Below, piece after piece: positions 1-8,025 of a stretch of DNA of 32,340 nt. This DNA is from Chlorobiota bacterium (GTDB lineage Bacteria > Bacteroidota > Bacteroidia > Bacteroidales > JAADJA01). Under the pieces are notes generated by a model that was given only the letters and a program-made list of their open reading frames with translations, was not told the origin of the DNA and did no database searches. The first letter of the stretch is position 1. Each line of letters starts with the position of its first letter. The stretch spans positions 65,417 to 97,756 of the forward strand of contig JAADJA010000044.1 in NCBI GenBank assembly GCA_013151015.1, read 5' to 3'. Position numbers and translations under genes: made by a program.

Positions 1-1926
1 TACGACCCTTCCTACCAAATTTTTTTCCCTGTGATGCACAATTGGGCCTTGTTCGTTGATTACAACTGTGATGGGAAAGAGGATATTTTCACTTCGGTGC
101 CGGCCGGTTTGGCAGTTTACCGCAATGACTTTTCGGAAAAAGGGGGATTGCATTTTACCTTGGTCACTTCACTCCTTTTTAGTGAAACCCCAAACGGACA
201 GGAACATATTTATGTGAGCCCACCCGATATGCCGGCCATTACCGACATTGATGGCGATGGCGATATCGACATCCTTTCATTCGGGATTTTGGGGCAAAGG
301 GCAAAATACTTTAAAAACAGGTCGATGGAAAACAATGGAAATTGCGATGACCTGGACTTTGTTTTGGAAAGTGAATGTTGGGGCTATTTTTCCGAAAGTG
401 ATCAGGACAATACGATTACTTTGTTCGATACCTGTGGTGTAAAATCCAACTTGCCCAAAAAAGAAACCCGCCATGCAGGTTCGTCCTTGCTTGCCATTGA
501 TTTTAGCGGTGACGGTGCAAAGAACCTCATGCTCGGCGATATCTCCAATTCAAATATGACAATGCTCACAAATGGGGGAACCGCACAGGAAGCTTCCATG
601 ACCGCGGTTGACACCGCTTTTCCTTCTAACTCGCTTCCCGTTGACCTTACCGCATTTCCTGCGGGATATTATTTGGATGTGAACAATGACAATAAAAAGG
701 ACATGTTGGTTTCGCCCAATAATCCCAATACTTCCGAAAACTTCGACCACATTCTGTTTTACAAAAATAAGGGTTCAGAAGATATACCCGTTTTGGAGTT
801 TCAACAAAAAGGTTTTTTGCAGGACGAAATGATCGATGTGGGCGCCGGGGCAAAACCCTCTTTCTTCGATTATAACGGAGATGGCTTACAGGATATCGTC
901 ATTGGCAATTATGGCTATTTTGAAGAAACCAATGTATATGCCGGACAACTTTCGCTGTTCGAGAACACGGGAACAAGCTACTTGCCGGCCTACAAGCTCA
1001 TCACACGGGATGCCTGGGGACTTTCACAGTTTGGCCTGAATGCCCTCTCCCCCGCATTTGGCGATTTGGACAATGACGGAAAAATGGAAATGCTCGTTGG
1101 CGACGAAAACGGGAATGTCCATTTGTTCATGAACAATGCAAACCCCGGAAACCCTGCCGAATTTGTCCTTGAAACAGGTATTTACAAAAGTATTGATGTG
1201 GGCCAGTTTGCCACTCCCCAGATTATGGACGTGAACCGGGATGGCATGCCCGACCTGTTGATCGGTGAAAGGAGCGGCACGGTCAATTATTATGAAAACA
1301 TGGGAACGGTTTCCGGGCCCGATTTCAACTCCGCTCCCACCAACGATTTTTTTGGGGAAGTGGATGTGATGCCCGAATGTTGCACTGGTTTTAGTTCTCC
1401 AACTATTGTTGAGGACTCAACCGGGTCCTACGTAATGTACGTGGGTTCCGAACAAGGGTATTTGTACCGATACGATGATATTGACGATAATCTTGACGGG
1501 GCTTTTATCCTGGCCGATTCGCTATACCTGTATGGATTTGATATTCATATTTCAGGGGCGGATATCAATAATGATGGTAAAATCGAAATCGTCTATGGTG
1601 AATATGCCGGTGGAATTGCTCTCCTGAAAAACGGCAAACCCCAGGTTGCGGCAATCAATACTATTTCAGGAAATTCATTTGTTTTTATTATCTACCCCAA
1701 TCCTGCCAATAATTTTATCAAGATTTCAATGAAAAGTAATTTTACCCCTAAACAAACCCATGTTGAAATCCTGGATATTTATGGAAGCATCGTAGTTGTT
1801 AAAGACTTTTCGGCAAAACAAGATGATTTTTATCTGAATATCTCCCATCTTGCAAAAGGGGTTTATATCGTGAAGGTAAATTCCGATGGTTTTGTTGTAA
1901 ACAAAAAGATTATTGTTCAGCGATAA
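1..1926 (+). CDS. Secreted FG-GAP/VCBS-repeat protein with T9SS C-terminal sorting domain (5' end outside window)
   Basis: The frame is open from base 1 (a GTG at 31 is only the first possible start inside the window), so the N-terminus and signal peptide are missing. The visible ~640 residues hold at least eight Asp-rich calcium-loop repeats of the FG-GAP/VCBS type, such as DIDGDGDIDIL, DYNGDGLQDIV, DLDNDGKMEML and DVNRDGMPDLL, which in known families build a beta-propeller. The last ~80 residues start with IYPNPANNFIKI and end with KKIIVQR. This is a type A T9SS sorting domain that directs export and cell-surface attachment or release. Binding partner and substrate cannot be told. It is probably a surface adhesin or scaffold. 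No terminator is obvious before the next promoter. Confidence 0.9.
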   Translation, partial: YDPSYQIFFPVMHNWALFVDYNCDGKEDIFTSVPAGLAVYRNDFSEKGGLHFTLVTSLLFSETPNGQEHIYVSPPDMPAITDIDGDGDIDILSFGILGQRAKYFKNRSMENNGNCDDLDFVLESECWGYFSESDQDNTITLFDTCGVKSNLPKKETRHAGSSLLAIDFSGDGAKNLMLGDISNSNMTMLTNGGTAQEASMTAVDTAFPSNSLPVDLTAFPAGYYLDVNNDNKKDMLVSPNNPNTSENFDHILFYKNKGSEDIPVLEFQQKGFLQDEMIDVGAGAKPSFFDYNGDGLQDIVIGNYGYFEETNVYAGQLSLFENTGTSYLPAYKLITRDAWGLSQFGLNALSPAFGDLDNDGKMEMLVGDENGNVHLFMNNANPGNPAEFVLETGIYKSIDVGQFATPQIMDVNRDGMPDLLIGERSGTVNYYENMGTVSGPDFNSAPTNDFFGEVDVMPECCTGFSSPTIVEDSTGSYVMYVGSEQGYLYRYDDIDDNLDGAFILADSLYLYGFDIHISGADINNDGKIEIVYGEYAGGIALLKNGKPQVAAINTISGNSFVFIIYPNPANNFIKISMKSNFTPKQTHVEILDIYGSIVVVKDFSAKQDDFYLNISHLAKGVYIVKVNSDGFVVNKKIIVQR

Positions 1927-2005
1927 AAGTTAAGGTTAAACGTAAGGAATTGGAAACACTACCGACAAAGTGGGGAAAACATGGCTTGCGTTTGTCAAAA
2001 CTGTT

Positions 2006-2038
2006 TTTGCAGCATATTAAAATTGGAATATACATTTG
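2006..2038 (+). promoter_or_regulatory. Bacteroidota-type promoter for the DinB-like gene
   Basis: TTTG (2006-2009), a 21-nt spacer and TACATTTG (2031-2038) match the -33/-7 consensus of Bacteroidota housekeeping promoters. The start codon follows 39 nt downstream. Confidence 0.7.
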
Positions 2039-2077
2039 AAACAATTACCACATTTATTCAATTAACAGAATGAAATC

Positions 2078-2593
2078 ATGGATTTGAAACAAGCGGCAAG
2101 GAATATCCTTGAAGATGTAATACTTTACTTACAACAACTGGACGACGTACGCTACAAGCAGCAGCTGGAAGTATTTTCGGGATCGAGCGTGGGAATGCAC
2201 ACCCGGCATATTATCGAATTTTACCAATGCCTGATAGACCACGGCACCTCGCGCATCATCAATTACGACAAGCGCGAGCGCAACCGTGCCATCGAGGAAG
2301 ATACAAGCCACACCATTAGTGTGATCCACGATTTACTGGAAAAACTGGCCCACATCAACGAAGATGACAAACTCATCCTGGAAGTGAGCTACGAATTGGA
2401 AAACGGGGGATATAGCCTGGTGGACACCAATTTCAAAAGAGAGTTGGTGTATAACCTGGAGCATACCATCCATCACCTTGCCCTCGTTAAAATCGGCTTA
2501 AAAGAAATTGCACCTGAAATATTATTGCCGGCACACTTTGGTGTGGCACCATCAACCATCAAGTTTAAGAAACAGTTTGTAAAAAACCTGTAA
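2078..2593 (+). CDS. DinB-like four-helix metal-site protein
   Basis: This is a 171-residue protein of the DinB/YfiT-like superfamily, a helical bundle with a three-His divalent-metal site. The expected histidines are visible: GMHTRHIIEFY (His41/His44) and LEHTIHHLALVK (His129, His132, His133). Members include thiol-dependent transferases and many proteins without a known reaction, so the substrate is unknown. It has no signal peptide and is presumably cytoplasmic. It has its own promoter at 2006-2038. Its stop codon lies inside the 5' arm of a repeat hairpin (2584-2630), so the repeat probably also forms the transcript end. Confidence 0.75.
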   Translation: MDLKQAARNILEDVILYLQQLDDVRYKQQLEVFSGSSVGMHTRHIIEFYQCLIDHGTSRIINYDKRERNRAIEEDTSHTISVIHDLLEKLAHINEDDKLILEVSYELENGGYSLVDTNFKRELVYNLEHTIHHLALVKIGLKEIAPEILLPAHFGVAPSTIKFKKQFVKNL

Positions 2594-2739
2594 GGTTGAA
2601 GCAGGCCTGAGCATGGGCGACCTGACAGGTTGAAGAAAAAAGAGTAGGCAGTTGACAATTAGCAAAACCTTTTAGGTCGGAAAAAGCCCACGGGAAGGAG
2701 ACCTGACAGGTTGAAGAAAAAAGAGTAGGCAGTTGACAA
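2584..2739 (+). repeat. Tandem dimer of an 82-bp hairpin repeat (family 1)
   Basis: There are two hairpins. The first has arms AACCTGTAAGGT (2584-2595) and ACCTGACAGGTT (2619-2630). The second has arms AACCTTTTAGGTC (2666-2678) and GACCTGACAGGTT (2700-2712). A 40-bp stretch starting with GACCTGACAGG is identical at 2618-2657 and 2700-2739, a period of exactly 82 bp. The loop of the first copy begins GAAGCAGGCC, the family signature. Related copies lie at 4555, 11436 (inverted) and 31649. Confidence 0.85.
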
Positions 2740-2767
2740 ATTGCAAAATAGACTAAAGAAAAAAAAC

Positions 2768-3508
2768 ATGTGTACAGTAACATACATACCACAATCCGAA
2801 GATGCCTTCATCCTCACCCACAGCAGGGACGAGAAAGTGTTGCGCGGTATTGCTTCCCCGCCGGTTATCAGGAAGATAAACGGAATCAAACATATTTTCC
2901 CGGTTGACCCGAAAGGTGGTGGAACATGGATCGGTGTTGGCGAAAACAACCGGATTGCCTGTTTGTTGAATGGCGGGACGAACAAACACATTCCCCATCC
3001 GCCTTATCACCATAGCCGCGGGTTGATCATCCCTGATTTGTTCAGTTATGATTCCTTTAGCTCGTTCTATAATAATTATTCATTTGAAGGACTGGAACCA
3101 TTTACGTTGATTGTTATGGAAGAAAACCAGGTATTTGAACTGCGCCTTGAAGAAAAAATCCTACGGATAAAAGAACTCGATAGGAATATCCCGCACATTT
3201 ATTCTTCGGCAACGCTTTATTCGCCGGAAGTTGCGCACGACAGGAAACTGGAATTCCATGAATGGCTGAAGGCACAGCAAAGATTTACACAACATGAATT
3301 GCTCAAATTACATTCAAGGTTCCGTTACGAATTATTGAACACCGAAAAACCGGTTGACAACCACTCGATCCTGAAAACGGTAAGCACCACTTCGATCATG
3401 AAAAACAAGACCAATGCCGAGGTGTTGTATTTCGACCGTGTGAACGATATGCAGCTCATCCGGAACCTAAAACTCAAAAACATCTACAAACTCGAAAATG
3501 CGTCCTGA
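2768..3508 (+). CDS. NRDE/TANGO2-family Ntn-hydrolase-like protein
   Basis: This is a 246-residue protein of the NRDE (TANGO2-like) family. The ATG at 2768 is chosen over upstream in-frame starts because it places Cys at position 2 (MCTVTYIP), the expected N-terminal nucleophile of this family. The second signature, HSRDE, follows about 20 residues in and corresponds to the NRDE motif. PKGGGTWIGV and ACLLNGG are typical of the fold. Bacterial members have no firmly assigned reaction; the eukaryotic homologue is linked to lipid or heme metabolism. The 3' end overlaps the ATP-grasp gene by 11 bp, which indicates translational coupling and a shared pathway. Confidence 0.8.
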   Translation: MCTVTYIPQSEDAFILTHSRDEKVLRGIASPPVIRKINGIKHIFPVDPKGGGTWIGVGENNRIACLLNGGTNKHIPHPPYHHSRGLIIPDLFSYDSFSSFYNNYSFEGLEPFTLIVMEENQVFELRLEEKILRIKELDRNIPHIYSSATLYSPEVAHDRKLEFHEWLKAQQRFTQHELLKLHSRFRYELLNTEKPVDNHSILKTVSTTSIMKNKTNAEVLYFDRVNDMQLIRNLKLKNIYKLENAS

Positions 3509-4544
3509 TTTCAAAAACAAAGCTTTTTTCATAAAACTTTCCAATTGGGAATACTGGCCTTTTTACCTTGTATATATTCCGATATTCCTCTATTGGGTTT
3601 ACCTTGGGATAAAAGCCCGTTCGGTATTGTTTTTCAGTGCCGCCAACCCGGCGATCGAAAGCGGTGGGATGTTGGGCGAATCGAAATTCAATATCCTTGA
3701 AATGCTACCGGGCGAATTTAAACCGAAGACTATTTTTATCCATAAAGATTATTCGGAAGGGAAAATCCTTCAACTCATAAAGGCCAACGGGATAAATTTC
3801 CCCTTGATCGCAAAACCCGATATTGGCGAAAGGGGCTGGATGGTCGAAAAGCTTGACAATCCCGAACAATTGAAAAAATATATCAATGATGCCTATTTCC
3901 ATTTTATCATCCAGGATTTCATTGCGCACCCACTTGAATTTGCGATAATGTATTACCGCTATCCGGAGGAGGGGAAAGGAATCGTGAATTCGGTTACGAT
4001 AAAGGAATTCCTTTCGGTAACGGGAGACGGGAAATCAACCGTAAAAGAACTGTTGAACAAGAACCCAAGGGCAATTTTACAAATCCCGGTGCTGAATGAT
4101 GTGTTGGGCAGTGAATTAAACAATGTAGTAAAGAAAGGTGAAAAACGGGAACTGATGCCTATCGGAAACCATTGCCGCGGAACAAAATTCATCAACGGGA
4201 ACCATTTGATCGATACAAAATTGATGGAAGCATTTGATGATATCAACAAAACAACTCCCGGGATTTTCTTTTGCCGTTACGATTTGAAATGCACAAGCAT
4301 TGAGGATTTGAAAAACGGGAAAAACATAAAGATCATGGAGATAAACGGTGTGGGTTCGGAACCGGCGCATATTTACGATCCGGGCTTTAAACTGATGGAT
4401 GCCTACAAAGCACTTTTCAATCAATGGAAGACGATTTATGAAATCAGTCGCATCAACCGCAAAAAAGGGATTACATACATGACCGTGAAAGAGGCCACAC
4501 AAACAATCCGGTTTTTATTGAATTATAAAAAGAAGGCAGCTTAG
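3498..4544 (+). CDS. ATP-grasp ligase-like protein with N-terminal membrane segment
   Basis: This is a 348-residue protein with the C-terminal layout of ATP-grasp carboxylate-amine ligases (D-Ala-D-Ala ligase clan). FPLIAKPDIGERG is the ATP-binding lysine strand. FIIQDFI is the hinge. IMEINGVGSEPAHIYDPG carries the Mg-binding Glu and Asn. Residues ~18-40 (YWPFYLVYIPIFLYWVYLG) are strongly hydrophobic, so the enzyme is probably tethered to the inner membrane, which is unusual for soluble ligases. The start codon lies inside the end of the NRDE gene (11-bp overlap). The substrates are unknown. It should join a carboxylate to an amine or similar nucleophile using ATP. Confidence 0.72.
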   Translation: MRPDFKNKAFFIKLSNWEYWPFYLVYIPIFLYWVYLGIKARSVLFFSAANPAIESGGMLGESKFNILEMLPGEFKPKTIFIHKDYSEGKILQLIKANGINFPLIAKPDIGERGWMVEKLDNPEQLKKYINDAYFHFIIQDFIAHPLEFAIMYYRYPEEGKGIVNSVTIKEFLSVTGDGKSTVKELLNKNPRAILQIPVLNDVLGSELNNVVKKGEKRELMPIGNHCRGTKFINGNHLIDTKLMEAFDDINKTTPGIFFCRYDLKCTSIEDLKNGKNIKIMEINGVGSEPAHIYDPGFKLMDAYKALFNQWKTIYEISRINRKKGITYMTVKEATQTIRFLLNYKKKAA

Positions 4545-4554
4545 GGGGAGAAGA

Positions 4555-4612
4555 AACCTGTTGTGTCGAAGAAGGACATTGGGTTAGGGGACACGACAGG
4601 TTGAAAATATCA
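4555..4612 (+). repeat. Family 1 hairpin, stem-variant copy
   Basis: The arms are AACCTGTTGTGTC (4555-4567) and GACACGACAGGTT (4600-4612). They pair over all 13 positions if one G-U is allowed. The loop again begins with GAAG. The middle of the stem differs from the other copies on both arms together (GTGTC/GACAC against GGGTC/GACCC), which is compensatory change. It lies 11 bp after the ATP-grasp stop codon and is followed by a CAGTTGGCAA tail as in the other copies. Confidence 0.75.
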
Positions 4613-4657
4613 ATTAATAAAACAGTTGGCAAGAAGCATTCAAAAAAAGCAATGTAA

Positions 4658-4698
4658 ACCTGACTCTTTCAGGTCGTTCCGATACTGAAAGGTCAGGT
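4658..4698 (+). repeat. Long hairpin just upstream of the LysE-type gene
   Basis: The arms ACCTGACTCTTTCAG (4658-4672) and CTGAAAGGTCAGGT (4685-4698) pair with a single bulged T around a 12-nt loop. It ends 14 bp before the next start codon. It could be a terminator for the upstream operon, an mRNA leader structure or another dispersed repeat. No U-tract follows. Confidence 0.6.
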
Positions 4699-4712
4699 CA
4701 AAAACAATCTAA

Positions 4713-5342
4713 ATGACGATCATCAGCATATTTTTCATCGGGTTTATTGCCAGCTTCATAGGATCTTTACCTATCGGGATGCTGAACATGACTGTTATGG
4801 AAATCAGTTTTTCAAAAAGCCTGAAGCAAGGTGTTTTGTTCTCGGCCGGGGCTGCTTTTACTGAATTTTTCCAGGCGATTATTGCCTTAAAATTCAGCAG
4901 TTGGTTCTTGGGGAACCCAACTGTGGAAATGATGATCAAGTTATCGGTTATCCCAGTATTGCTCATTTTCGGGGTCGTCCACCTTCGGAAAAAGCTAAAC
5001 GGTTCAACTTCAAAAGAAAACAAGACCGGAAGCTATTCCGGTTTTTCGAAAGGGATGTTCCTTTCGGGCATCAATCCCATATCCATCCCTTTTTGGGTAT
5101 TTTATGCCGTTTGGTTCCAATCCATGGGATGGATAAGTTTTGAGACCTTTCCGGCAGTCATGTTCGTTATCGGAATTACCCTCGGTACATTTGTATGCCT
5201 CAGCCTTTATGGAAAAGTGGGGCAATATATTTTTTCCCGTATTGCTATTCTAAACCTGTGGATGAACAAAATCGTTGGTAGTGTGTTTATTATTCTTGCG
5301 CTGTACCAGAGTGCAATGATGATAAATACGTATTGGCTTTAA
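4713..5342 (+). CDS. LysE/RhtB-family exporter
   Basis: This is a 209-residue polytopic inner-membrane protein with about six hydrophobic segments. The N-terminus, FIASFIGSLPIGMLNMTVME, has the LysE-family pattern (G-x-x-P-G first helix), and KQGVLFSAGAAFTEFFQ is the conserved second helix. Family members export amino acids or other small metabolites. The cargo cannot be read from sequence. The rhodanese lipoprotein gene starts 11 bp downstream, so the two probably share a transcript. Confidence 0.78.
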   Translation: MTIISIFFIGFIASFIGSLPIGMLNMTVMEISFSKSLKQGVLFSAGAAFTEFFQAIIALKFSSWFLGNPTVEMMIKLSVIPVLLIFGVVHLRKKLNGSTSKENKTGSYSGFSKGMFLSGINPISIPFWVFYAVWFQSMGWISFETFPAVMFVIGITLGTFVCLSLYGKVGQYIFSRIAILNLWMNKIVGSVFIILALYQSAMMINTYWL

Positions 5343-5353
5343 GAAAACATAAA

Positions 5354-5779
5354 ATGGACCGCTTTAAGACTTTGCTTTTCCACTTGATCATTTCAAGTTT
5401 TTTATTCACTTCCTGTTCGTCTTCCAATGCACAGAAAGAAACCGTGATTGCAGATGAAATAGATGCCGTTGCGGCGAAAGCAATGATAGAGGACAATTCA
5501 TCAAATAAGGATTTTGTGATTCTCGATACTCGTTCGGTCCAGGAATATGAGGGGGGACATTTAAAAAATTCAGTCTTTATTGATTTCTCCGCCCCCGATG
5601 TAAAGGATCAGGTTTTGAAACTCGACAAAAACAAGGTTTATTTAATCTATTGCCATTCGGGTGGACGTTCCGGGACGATACAGGATTTTATGAAGACGAG
5701 CGGGTTCAAGGAAACCCATAACATGAAAGGTGGGATTGTCTCATGGCGAGCGGAGGGTTTTGAAACCGTGAAAGATTGA
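5354..5779 (+). CDS. Rhodanese-domain lipoprotein
   Basis: This is a 141-residue protein. The ATG at 5354 is preferred over an in-frame TTG at 5333 because it starts a clean lipoprotein signal: MDRFKTLLFHLIISSFLFTS followed by Cys21. One rhodanese domain follows: VILDTRSVQEYEGGHLKNS, then the active-site loop CHSGGRSG with Cys100 as sulfur carrier, then GGIVSWRAEG at the C-terminal end. It is probably membrane-anchored in the periplasm, where single-domain rhodaneses move or relay sulfur or act in thiol redox reactions. It is predicted to be cotranscribed with the LysE-type exporter. Confidence 0.88.
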   Translation: MDRFKTLLFHLIISSFLFTSCSSSNAQKETVIADEIDAVAAKAMIEDNSSNKDFVILDTRSVQEYEGGHLKNSVFIDFSAPDVKDQVLKLDKNKVYLIYCHSGGRSGTIQDFMKTSGFKETHNMKGGIVSWRAEGFETVKD

Positions 5780-5835
5780 TTCATATGCGAACCTCGCAAC
5801 TATAGCAAACCAACTACACATTATTATTGTATGCA

Positions 5836-5859
5836 CAAGTTGGCAACAACACCAACTTG
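5836..5859. other. Perfect 8-bp stem hairpin between convergent genes
   Basis: CAAGTTGG (5836-5843), loop CAACAACA, CCAACTTG (5852-5859). It lies between the convergent rhodanese and methyltransferase genes and may end transcription from both sides, but there is no U-tract. Confidence 0.45.
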
Positions 5860-5902
5860 AGGGGACTCAACACAAAATTCACCGTAAGTGGTTTTGGAAT
5901 TA

Positions 5903-6499
5903 TTAATCACTCCGTTTCCGCATTAAACAAACCCAAATCTTCGATGGTATTTCATCGTTGGAATCAAAACGCCCCTGGACAATGGACAGGATTTCAAAAT
6001 AAGGCTCAACGATTTCAACAACTTCCAGTGCTTTTCTTTTTGGTGGGCCAATGTCCAATCGCCCGTCATCGTAATTCCCGATCAACGAAAGCCACAAGCC
6101 ATCTTTCATTAATAGCCCATGCACATTTTCTACAAAAACCTTCCTGTCTTCTTTCTCATCAAAGGTATGGAAACAGCCCCGGTCGAAAACAAAGCCAAAA
6201 GTATTTGCCGGAAGTTTCTCCCCAAGAAAATCCATTGTCCTGAAATCGGTTTCAACACCTGTTTTGACAGCTTTGTCTTTTGCCATTTCAATCGCTTTTG
6301 AGGACATATCGATTCCCAATGTTTCAAATCCTTCCCGGGCAAGCCAGATGACATTATCGCCTGTTCCACAACCAATGTCCAGGGCTTTGCATGGTTCAAC
6401 AGGGCGGGATTTTACTATATTCTTTAAGTTGAAATCGGGACGCTTGATGTCCCAGGGCAAATCGCCGGTTTCGTAACGTGGGTTGAAATCTTTTTTCAT
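5903..6499 (-). CDS. Class I SAM-dependent methyltransferase (TPMT/TehB-like)
   Basis: This is a 198-residue cytoplasmic protein with a Rossmann methyltransferase core. Motif I is ALDIGCGTGDN (residues 39-49). ETLGIDMSSKAIEMAK is motif II, with the acidic residue for the SAM ribose. FDRGCFHTF follows strand 4. The N-terminal stretch ETGDLPWDIKRPDF resembles the W-D segment found in thiopurine/tellurite-type methyltransferases, but the acceptor is unknown. It is monocistronic and convergent with the rhodanese gene. No consensus promoter was seen upstream. Confidence 0.82.
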   Translation of the reverse strand: MKKDFNPRYETGDLPWDIKRPDFNLKNIVKSRPVEPCKALDIGCGTGDNVIWLAREGFETLGIDMSSKAIEMAKDKAVKTGVETDFRTMDFLGEKLPANTFGFVFDRGCFHTFDEKEDRKVFVENVHGLLMKDGLWLSLIGNYDDGRLDIGPPKRKALEVVEIVEPYFEILSIVQGRFDSNDEIPSKIWVCLMRKRSD

Positions 6500-6896
6500 G
6501 CTAAATTTATTAAGTATGAAAAAGAAACAGCAAGGGACAGGATTTGTTTTCTTTTAGTGGCAATAAACATGATTGGATACTTGATATGAAACTTTTACTA
6601 TCGCCCGTACAGAATTTTTTTCATTTTTCCCTAATGTTAAATACCAAGAAGACAGTTTGCAATATGCAAACTCCCTGCTTGCCAATTGCCTACTTTGGTT
6701 TTTTCAGCATTTCGCATATCAGCTCTTTATCAATAGTTCGGTAAATAATTATAATGTATTGATTGCAATGTATTTGTAGCCTGAAAGGCATTTTATCATA
6801 TTGCTGTACATCAATACGTTGCGTTCTTTGTGGTGTTGCGCGAGAAAAAATTACCGAAGTATTGTTTTTCATAATGCCCTTAAAATAGGCAGGTTC
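6500..6896. other. Non-coding interval with small inverted and short repeats
   Basis: This ~400-bp space separates two minus-strand genes. It holds the perfect stem GTTTGCA/TGCAAAC at 6655-6671 and a TTGCCAATTGCCTAC motif near 6678-6693, the reverse complement of the GGCAATTGG-type short repeats at 31.6 kb. It also holds a stretch near 6815-6845 resembling CGCAACACCACAAAGAACGC-type Bacteroidota intergenic repeats on the minus strand. A 60-codon open frame on the minus strand (6690-6872) overlaps this repeat and is not believed. Confidence 0.5.
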
Positions 6897-7919
6897 CTAA
6901 TTTCCATAATCATCAATTTCAAAAGTCAGGATACGGATTTCCGTCCAATGGGTAAGGTCACGGACTTCCCCCCGCCGCATCCGTCCATGCTTTTGGATTC
7001 GCTTGGCCATTTTGGGGCCAATTGCATCATCTATCGTCACCACCTCCGATTCAATGGGCAATTGATTTGAATCATAAAAAATGACAAGGCACTTGATATT
7101 GTGGATTGGATAGATTAAATTATTGCGGACCGAAAAGGTGTAAAAGCCCGAATTGGGGTTGGAATCGAATTTAAAGGCCGTTCCGGTAACCGCTTCCCTC
7201 AGGTAATTGCTCCAATCTTTTTCAAGTAGGGAGGACTTGGAACGCTTGCTTTTCTTGAAAGAGAGATCGCCCTTTGGCTTTTCCGATAAAAGCTGATGCA
7301 AATAGGTAACGGGGACTGCAAAACTAAAAGTCATTCCCGTTTTTATAATCGTTACGGCAACTCCGATCACATCCCCTTTTTCGTTGATGACAGGCCCTCC
7401 GTTGCAGCGAGGGGCAACAAAAGACGTTATCTGGATCATGGTGTCGGATTTCGAGCTCAGCTTTGAGGTTTTCAAGTCAACGACCCCATTGATGATGCCT
7501 GGAGAAACTTTGGCGCCAGTACCGCTCGGATTGCTGATCGCACGCACCTTGTCGCCATAATCAAATTTCAATTTACTGGCCAGTTTCACCGGAAATATAC
7601 CAAGTTGCTCCACCGCAAGTATGGCAATATCCATTTTCTCGTTCTTTGAAATGACCCCAGCAATTTTATATCTTTCTGATTTATCGTTTAATACCACGAA
7701 ACCGCTCGCACTGTTCTCTATAACATGAAAACTTGTCGCAACCCGGTTTTCTCCAACAACAAACCCATTCCCAAGCGGCAAGGCTTCATGGTTCTCATCG
7801 TACATCAGCAACAAAACCGTACTTCCGGTCGCCGGGCCCGGGAAAGGGGAATTGGACTGCCCTAGACAAGTTGAAAACACGACAACAAGGAACAATAAAA
7901 AGGGTAGTTTTATCTTCAT
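6897..7919 (-). CDS. Secreted trypsin-like (HtrA/S1C-type) protein with Asn at the serine position
   Basis: This is a 340-residue exported protein: hydrophobic signal at residues 5-20, then a trypsin-like double-barrel domain (about 45-215) and a ~110-residue C-terminal region without a PDZ motif. The His of the triad is in ATSFHVIENS (His65) and the Asp in KMDIAIL (Asp97). The third site, normally GNSGGP, reads RCNGGP here, so Asn173 sits where Ser is expected. The codon is AAC, one transition from AGC. The protein is therefore predicted to be catalytically dead, perhaps a binding or chaperone-like pseudoprotease. The signal contains FSTC, a poor lipobox, so either signal peptidase is possible. 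It is transcribed divergently from the DUF3298-type lipoprotein gene. Confidence 0.8.
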   Translation of the reverse strand: MKIKLPFLLFLVVVFSTCLGQSNSPFPGPATGSTVLLLMYDENHEALPLGNGFVVGENRVATSFHVIENSASGFVVLNDKSERYKIAGVISKNEKMDIAILAVEQLGIFPVKLASKLKFDYGDKVRAISNPSGTGAKVSPGIINGVVDLKTSKLSSKSDTMIQITSFVAPRCNGGPVINEKGDVIGVAVTIIKTGMTFSFAVPVTYLHQLLSEKPKGDLSFKKSKRSKSSLLEKDWSNYLREAVTGTAFKFDSNPNSGFYTFSVRNNLIYPIHNIKCLVIFYDSNQLPIESEVVTIDDAIGPKMAKRIQKHGRMRRGEVRDLTHWTEIRILTFEIDDYGN

Positions 7920-7940
7920 ACGAAAGAGGTCTCGTTTTTA

Positions 7941-7967
7941 CAAAAATACGCTTTTTCTAAAATCAAA
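7941..7967 (-). promoter_or_regulatory. Candidate promoter of the pseudoprotease gene
   Basis: On the minus strand TATTTTTG (7948-7941) fits the -7 consensus TAnnTTTG. A TTTG at 7967-7964 lies 15 nt upstream of it, shorter than the usual spacing, so the -33 assignment is weak. Confidence 0.45.
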
Positions 7968-8025
7968 CCCTGTTTTATGTATTTTTACGGAAATATTTAA
8001 TTTTAACAAATTCAAGATTAGGCCT

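Noticed and set aside
2565-2991. Minus-strand frames of 75-110 codons around 2.6-3.0 kb
   Set aside because: They are built from the tandem 82-bp hairpin repeat and the antisense of the NRDE gene.
5827-6243. Plus-strand 138-codon frame
   Set aside because: It is the antisense shadow of the SAM methyltransferase gene, whose motifs are clear on the minus strand.
6690-6872. Minus-strand 60-codon frame
   Set aside because: It overlaps common intergenic repeat sequence and shows no family pattern or promoter.
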